Shown here one piece after another: positions 57,949 to 64,000 of a stretch of 64,000 nucleotides of DNA (position 1 is the stretch's first letter; each line of letters begins with the position of its first letter). The notes below the pieces were generated by a model. That model was not told the origin of the DNA, did no database searches, and saw only the letters and a list, made by a program, of their open reading frames with translations. A program made the translations under genes and the position numbers. This DNA comes from Yamagishiella unicocca (Eukaryota; Chlorophyta; Chlorophyceae; Chlamydomonadales; Volvocaceae). The stretch covers positions 186,001 to 250,000 of the forward strand of contig BDSL01000095.1 in assembly GCA_003116995.1 (NCBI GenBank), read 5' to 3'.

Positions 57949-59818
57949 TAGCTAGCTTGCCGACTGGGTGTGCTGTGGCCGTACGCCAGCCGCAGGGTCT
58001 GCAGCAGTTCGGTATTGGGTAGAGAGTAAACCGGTGCAAACGGTGTCACTAGGCATTTATGGCCTGGCTGGCCTGTGGCTGCGTGGACCAGACCAGGTGG
58101 ACTGCGTGGAAGAGTTCGCGTGGATGTGCTGTTCCTTGTGTTGAGTGGGTGCCAAGAGGAAAGCCAATAAACCGGTAAGGGATTGCGCTGCCGTCCGTTG
58201 TTACCCACAGTTCTTGTTGTAGACGATATGAGGCGGGTGCATGGGACCGGAGTCTACGGGAGCCTACATGGCTGCAGGGGTTCCTGTGCCTCTCCGTGAC
58301 GGTGTTCGCTCGGTCCCGGCTACGGTCTTGTTGCGTTTTGAGTGTGGAGTCCAGAGAGTCCCAGGGCTTGCATTGTTTAGGGCATCCGAGGGGCTGATGA
58401 TCATCGTTTGCATTACGATTTTGCTCCTTGGGGGGTAGACTGCGTGGTTGGGGTATCTTCCTACGGTTACGGGAGCCCATACGCAAAGTGTTTCCCATGC
58501 TGATCCCCCGCCCCATTAGGCGCTCCACTCGCGGTGGTGTCTGCTGTTCCCTACTTGATGCGGGCCCCACGCCTTGCTTTCTTTATTGTGTGTAGGGGGT
58601 GTTGTTGGACATGTTTTCTGGCTATGGGCTTTTGGGTGCACGGGTATGCGCTCTTGGGTCCTCTTTCATCGCTGGACTGTATATGTTAGGGTACCACGAA
58701 TGTCAGTATGGTTAAAGAGCCGGTGCTGGCCCTACACGTGGCAGGGGACGCGTCAGAGTTCAAGGTGTGTGCGGCCTCGTTCACGGCCCTGACAACGCCT
58801 ACCCAGAACCAGACAACCTTGACAGCTTGACAACGCAAACTACCAGAAGCCTCGAGCAAGGGGCCAGAGGACAAACAACGGCAACGACCACCGAGGGGAG
58901 TACGTGGTATGAGCGCTCAGAGGGGCCCCAGTCGCATCAGGAGTACGTGGTATGAGCGCTCAGAGGGGCCCCAGTCGCGGAACCAGCGTGGGGGACAAAT
59001 GTGTGCAGGATGGGCCAGAAACGGTGGGGGCCCGAGGGTTCCGGTCTGAGCCACAAGCCGAGGCGCCCAGGCAAACCAAGGCGTAACACAGTTCGCAGCA
59101 TTTGTGGGCATTTATTTGTGTTCCAGCACTGAGGAGCAGAGGCCATCAAACCTCTTTCACCAGCGGGCATACAGTTCAGCCAGAAGGAACATAAGTGGAC
59201 TTTGTACGCGTTGCCACCCAAGCACTATATACGGGCGAGCTCGTGAAGGCCGCTGGTGCTTGGTATGCGGTGACCATGAAACAGCATAGGAGGAAACAAA
59301 GATCGACATGCACCGGAACAAAAGCAAACCACCAGAACACCAAATCGACAAGCCGTAGGCACACAGAGCAGCAGCCAGTACCCCAGGAGGAATTTGCGCT
59401 AGAGGCTCCCCTATCAGGAACCGACCACCAACCAACCTAACCGCCCAGCAACCGACGAACTAGTGAAGCGCCGCAAGGATGCAAGCATCGGGACCAGCCG
59501 CCTCTCATCCCGAAAAGCACGGACCCCAAGCAGGGCTCAGCGCGCATATAGAATCGGAAAGTAAGAAGCACGGGAAACCTCGCTCCCCACGACAACCCGG
59601 ACAGATCACGAATCCACCAGTACCTCAGCCGGTCCTCCGCACACATGGCGACTGGCGACAAGCCGCAGGAACCCGCAAGTTGGTGTGTTATAATGCGCGT
59701 GCAAGGCAAAATCAATCTTAAAGATGCAGTAATTTAATCCCGATTTGTTGCCGGTCATGCCTCGCTATCAATTCCGGGGATCTTCATAGTTTGCCGGCCC
59801 CCGCGTTGCAATCTGCAG
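57949..59818. other. Repeat-like region upstream of the epimerase fragment
   Basis: No N-terminal epimerase exons were found here on either strand. The stretch 58800-59720 contains A/C-rich sequence with motifs shared with family A (such as ACCAGAAGCCTCG and AAGGGGCCAGAGGA near 58848-58871) and a 39-bp tandem duplication. It looks like decayed repeat sequence. Confidence 0.45.
58897..58978 (+). repeat. 39-bp direct duplication
   Basis: 58897-58935 and 58940-58978 are identical (starting GGAGTACGTGGTATGAGCGC), separated by ATCA. Confidence 0.9.
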
Positions 59819-60865
59819 CCCCAAGACGCGTACGGTCTTGAGAAGCTGGTCACGGAGGAGCTCTGCAAGCACTACCAGAAAGACTTCGGGATCGAGTGTC
59901 GTGTTGCGCGCTTCCACAACATCTATGGCCCGCATGGCACGTGGAAGGGAGGCCGCGAGAAGGCTCCCGCCGCCTTCTGCCGCAAGGTGAGGCACGTGCC
60001 TTGTTCTCATGTGCCTTGCAAACACTGTTGCAAGGTGTACATGCGTGCTATTTGCTACCTTGCCGCATGTCAGGGTTTCTGCATCGGCACGCAAGTTTTC
60101 GGGCACTCTGTTCATCTGGTTGAACTGTATTCCCTATCCCGAAGCTGTTGGTTCGTCCTCGTTGATCGCCCGCACCGTCCTTATCTCGCTGATCAGGTCC
60201 TGACGTCAACGAGCGAGATTGAGGTGTGGGGCGATGGCAAGCAGACCCGCAGCTTCACGTACATCGACGACTGCGTTGAGGGCATCCTGCGCATCACTAA
60301 GTCGGACTTCCTTGAACCGCTCAACCTGGGTTCCACCGAGATGGTGTCGATGAACGAAATGATGGAGATGGCCATGTCGTTTGAGGACAAGAAGCTGCCC
60401 ATCAAGCACATCCCTGGTCCCGAGGGTGTTCGTGGCCGCAACTCGGACAGCAAGCTGATCTTGGAGAAGCTGGGCTGGGAGCCTACGGTGTCCCTCGAGG
60501 ACGGCCTAAGGTGCGAGCGAATGGGGACTAGACGCGTGGCAAAGGACGATATCCTTTTTAAGCATGCGTCAGTGGTTGGTACCTGAACATGTGCTAATGA
60601 TTGTGCGCACATTGAGTGTTCGGGTAGCCAGGTTGTCCTAATTTCTAGGCGCCGACTTTGAATGCTGAGCAATGTGTCCTGTCGGCCTCTGCTGGACTAT
60701 TCACTTCCATGCAGGCTGACATACTCTTGGATCAAGGGAGAGCTTGAGAAGGAAACGGAGCACGGTGTCGACGCCACCAAGTACAGCCACAGCACCATTG
60801 TTCAGACGAGCGCTCCGATCGAGCTTGGTTCTCTCCGTAAGGCCGATGGCGACGAGGGCTTCTGA
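59819..60865 (+). CDS. GME: GDP-mannose 3,5-epimerase, C-terminal part only
   Basis: The full enzyme converts GDP-D-mannose to GDP-L-galactose (and GDP-L-gulose), feeding vitamin C and cell-wall galactose. Three exons (59819-59986, 60197-60510, 60715-60865) give 210 residues, against about 370-380 for the family. They start at PQDAYGLEKLVTEELCKHY, which holds the catalytic Tyr-x-x-x-Lys. They continue with RFHNIYGPHGTWKGGREKAP (with the second conserved Lys), then WGDGKQTRSFTYIDDCVEG, EMVSMNEMMEMAMSFEDKKL, HIPGPEGVRGRNSDSKL, and end GSLRKADGDEGF. The reading frame and splice sites are intact. The N-terminal NAD-binding Rossmann half (glycine motif, catalytic Cys) is not found in the 1.9 kb upstream. 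Either distant 5' exons are split off by repeat insertion or this is a 5'-truncated duplicate. As seen it cannot bind NAD. Confidence 0.85.
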
Positions 60866-61586
60866 AGCCAGTTGGCGCCACGTACGGTAGTATGTTGACA
60901 GTATTCTTTGCGGCAATTACAGGCCTCGTTACATTTTAGAATTGTTTGGCGCTTGATAGGCCGTGGGTATATTCTTTCATTCACTGGTGCATTTGGTCCG
61001 AGCTCTTGACCAATGATGGTTACGTAGGCTGCCGATTGACATGTTTTTACTGTGTGGCGAAAGCCTGCTGTTGAAAACTATCTTGCCTCGTTGGTGCACA
61101 CGTAGATGCCACGCATCATGGCTGCGGGTGAGCTCAGTTCGGCTGTTTCTGGATGTAAGCGGGCTGAATGGTCGAGATTACTACCAGATTATTTGGGGCG
61201 TTACTTTGCCAATCGTGTGGGATTTACGTAAGACCCGGGTTCGGACCTCAGCCTTCATGTCTTTTCAGCCACCGTGCAGTGGAAGGATCTGATTGGCTTT
61301 TAACTCTTCTGCCGCAACATATTGCGACATCACCAGTGTAACGGCGATGGGATGTCAATATATCATATGATCTTCGTCTAGAGCATCTACCCCGTTCGAC
61401 GAGGAACCTGCAATGTGAGGTTTGCGGCTCATTACAGGAAACGGCCTGAAATTTCACCTATAGGCAGGCGGCCCGCATCGCGATAAAACACGTGGCCTCA
61501 TCCCGCCTTGCAGCAAAAGTACAGCGTCCATCTCCACGTCCCCTCCTCAGGCGCAGCCCATCCCGTGGTGTCGATTCATATGAGAC
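60866..61586. other. Convergent 3' ends of the epimerase and RidA genes
   Basis: TGTAA on the minus strand (TTACA at 60917-60921 and 60929-60933) may end the RidA transcript just 50-70 bases beyond the epimerase stop. No exon is seen between. Confidence 0.4.
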
Positions 61587-62637
61587 TCATACCGCCGCAA
61601 TCACCACAATCTCCACCTGTAGTGCACGGCGAGAGGAGCACCATCGGTCAGTTGCGGACAGCGGCTGTCCCCCGGGATGCCGCTCATGGTAGTGTGTCCG
61701 CAGTGTGTTACGCTAGCCATGACAGGTAACGCCTGCAGGTATGCGGTGGGTGTGACCCGTGTTATCAACATGGTCAATGGTACTTCCCTTGACACATATC
61801 ATTTTTTCCGCGGTCGCTTCAACACGCCAATAGCTAACCGACCCTCCTCCACCCACGTCAACGGCTAACCAACCTTCCACCCGGGGTCCGCCAGCTTGGC
61901 CTCAACGGTGGCGCGGGTGGGCGCGTGACCGGCGGCGACCCAGGCATCCCACGCTTGGTTCATTTGTGGGAAGTCCGCCAGGTCGCGCAGGAACACCTGA
62001 AACGGTGCGGGACGACGTGCGTGGGGCCAATGTGTTAACTTGCACTCCCCAAGCTCTGAGCACGTTCCCCAACTTTTGAACGCGAAGTCAGCGGAGAATA
62101 GCACAGGCCATGGCGTCGGCAACGAGCAACTGGCGGGACTGACGTATGAAATGGATGGGTTCGTGTCCTGACGAATGGCCTTCACTGTCTGCTACGAATT
62201 CTGCAATACATGGCCCGAAAATGTCATCTCTTACGCTAACCTGAGCGGACAAGATCTTCGTCTTGTCAGTCCCCGCGCGCTCGAGCAATTCATCGATCTG
62301 TTTCAAGACCGAGGCAGTTTGCTCCTTCGCATCCACGCTCGTGTCTTCAGGGACCTGCACGAAAGAAGTCGCGACCAGCGTCGAAGCCTTCCCTTGGCTG
62401 GGCCCATCCGCGCGGCGCATCCGCTCGGATGGCCCAGCGAACGATGGCATTCGCCGAGTGAGGCCGGCGCACCTGGCCTGCAAGATACACAGTACCATTG
62501 TGGATGACCATCTCGCTAAGGCGAGGGCCGGTGTCGAAGCGCTGAATTGAGGCTGCCATGGTGCGGCTGATGCGGCGATGCACACAACCCACGTTCCGAC
62601 GACCTAATGTTGAGGTGTGATAACGATGTGCAAGCAT
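61587..62637 (-). CDS. RidA-family (YjgF/YER057c/UK114) protein, probably organellar
   Basis: RidA proteins hydrolyse reactive enamine/imine intermediates released by PLP enzymes, protecting branched-chain amino-acid metabolism. Four minus-strand exons (62637-62473, 62354-62241, 61996-61874, 61616-61587), all phase 0, give 143 residues. The core from MAASIQRFDTGPRLSEMVIH through NGTVYLAGQV, QTASVLKQIDELLERAGTDK, VFLRDLADFPQMNQAWDAWV and GHAPTRATVEAKLADPGWKV to VEIVVIAAV fits the family throughout. This includes the catalytic Arg of PTRATV. The upstream in-frame ATG at 62637 adds 26 residues (LAHRYHTSTLGRRNVGCVHR and more) that are rich in Arg, Ser and Thr and lack acidic residues, like a plastid or mitochondrial targeting peptide. 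A start at 62559 would give the plain 117-residue enzyme. Confidence 0.88.
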
Positions 62638-64000
62638 TCCTTTTAGCAACAGGGTAGCCCGGGCTATTGGTGTGCTTTTGGTCAACCGGTTTCGGAGCGG
62701 TGGTCAATTTCTCTGCCCTGGCCCTGTCGTGCCGTGTCCAAACGGATGGCGTACGACACGTGCGAACGCACGGTACCTTGACCAAATTCGCACAAGTTTC
62801 TTGCGCTATTCACGAGGTGCCGAAGGATGGAAGTGACTAATGTATTGCGTGTTCATTCCCTTTTAATACGGTCCCTCTTCCGCAGGCCCACATGCACGCA
62901 GGCGCACCCATGCGTAGCAGTCAGACCACACGTACGTAGTTCAACATGATACAGCCCGGTTCTGCAGCACACGCTGCCCCTCCAAACTCTTCAGATATGC
63001 AGTTTAGTTGATTCGTCTACGGCCCGTTGCCTGTAGAAGGGGTTGCACCCTCCAGGAACCACCTGTGTTCACCACCATACATAGTTAAAACTGTTACAAT
63101 GGGCCCTAGACCGTAAGCTAGAGCCATCGGCCGCATCACCTGACACTAAAAGAAACGCAGGAAAAAGAAAAGCTGTCGGCCGACATACGGCACACCACCA
63201 GAAACCCCGCCCGAACAAGGGCCCAGAGAAGTAACCACTGTACCAGCCACGTGGGGGAAATTCGAAGGGGCCCAAATGGCCCCCTGTAGTGCGCGGACAT
63301 ATGCCCCTTAGAGGGTGCATGTAACCATATTATAAGACGAAGAACGTCACCGATGTGAGCTCTTTTCAGGGCGCTATTGGCACAACACCATTATCAGCAT
63401 TATACCAACTGCAGCCCCAGCAGTCCCTCAGCCAGAGAAGCCAGGGTTAGGCGAAGAGTGCCGGTAGGGGTACAACCCCAGCTACACCAACGGATTGGAT
63501 TGGAAATTTCGACAGTAATGAACAAGCCGATGACAGCGCTACCTCAAGTAAGGCTCACGAACACCCTATCCGTCCTGCAGCTTTATTCTTCACGTTCCTT
63601 TTGTAGCTTCTGCACCGCGCCCCCACAAATTCACAGCTGCGGGCACACGACAGGATCCGCGGATTCAGAATCTACGCGGTCTGCTGTAAGGATTACGGTG
63701 GCCGCTCCGAGCCGTCGTATTGTAAGTGGATCACACACCGGAAATTGCATCAAAAGAGGCCATGGATGGTATAAGGCGGATGAATGCCGCGCGCGCCGGG
63801 GATCTCTTTCTAAAAGCACATACGAGGTTGAGGCCCGAGTTGGTCGCAGGCTGCTTTAATAAAAAACATTAGCAGTGTCTGAACGCACTCTTCGAAAACC
63901 ATCACTACACAGCATGGAGCGCTCCTCCAGACACGCACACAGGAGGGCTTTCGTACGGCACATGCGCAACCACCAAGTAAGAGACAAGATTTACGGACTG
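62638..64000. other. Promoter side of RidA and repeat-rich window end
   Basis: Besides the long family A copy at 63093-63440, no exon or RNA gene was recognised. Frames at 63377-63859 overlap repeat sequence. Confidence 0.4.
63093..63440 (+). mobile_element. Repeat family A, long copy 2
   Basis: Starts GTTACAATGGGCCCTAGACC and shares ordered blocks with 8034-8290: CCCGAACAAGGGCCC, AAATGGCCCCCTGTAG, ACCAACTGCAGCCCCAGCAG, CTCAGCCAGAG. About 90 extra bases separate the last blocks. Same orientation as all other copies. Confidence 0.65.

Noticed and set aside
4..64000. CRISPR array or bacterial operon structure
   Set aside because: The repeats seen are tandem or dispersed without regular unique spacers, and the genes have spliceosomal introns; the DNA is eukaryotic.

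Overview
The window is nuclear DNA of a green alga, most likely a volvocine chlorophyte (Chlamydomonas/Volvox relatives). The evidence is GC-rich exons split by many GT-AG introns, polypyrimidine-CAG acceptors, TGTAA polyadenylation signals where found, secreted (Ser-Pro)n hydroxyproline-rich glycoproteins, and an EGF/exostosin glycosyltransferase with the exon pattern common in these algae. All gene models were built by reading splice sites and joining reading frames by eye. No alignment or transcript data were available.

Layout. 0.7-6.4 kb (+): 2-isopropylmalate synthase, nine exons, 5' end missing. 6.4-11 kb: repeats and a LINE-like relic. 11.0-15.1 kb (+): five-domain cell-wall HRGP. 15.9-16.2 kb (-): fragment of 25S rRNA. 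17.4-19.6 kb (-): protein with two tandem SpoVS domains. 20.4-22.5 kb (-): Nudix hydrolase, divergent from a small charged orphan gene at 23.1-24.2 kb (+). 25.2-31.2 kb (+): a second HRGP whose first exon and first intron match those of the first. 33.8-38.5 kb (+): bZIP-like regulator. 41.4-42.6 kb (-): secreted FkbM methyltransferase. 45.3-55.8 kb (+): 21-exon EGF/exostosin glycosyltransferase. 56.7-57.9 kb (+): a second secreted methyltransferase of another family. 59.8-60.9 kb (+): C-terminal part of GDP-mannose 3,5-epimerase. 61.6-62.6 kb (-): RidA-family protein. The last 1.4 kb is repeat-rich.

How it fits together. The genes at 41-61 kb (two secretory methyltransferases, an exostosin-type glycosyltransferase and a GDP-mannose epimerase piece), together with the two HRGP genes at 11 and 25 kb, suggest an extracellular-matrix glycoprotein neighbourhood. 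The wall HRGPs could be the substrates, and the others could build or O-methylate their glycans. Co-location is visible in the sequence; joint function is inference. Leucine biosynthesis, Nudix, SpoVS, RidA and the regulator look like independent genes.

Non-coding space holds at least two dispersed repeat families (called A and B here), a 101-bp near-perfect palindrome made of two B ends, several minisatellites and three G-rich or purine tracts.
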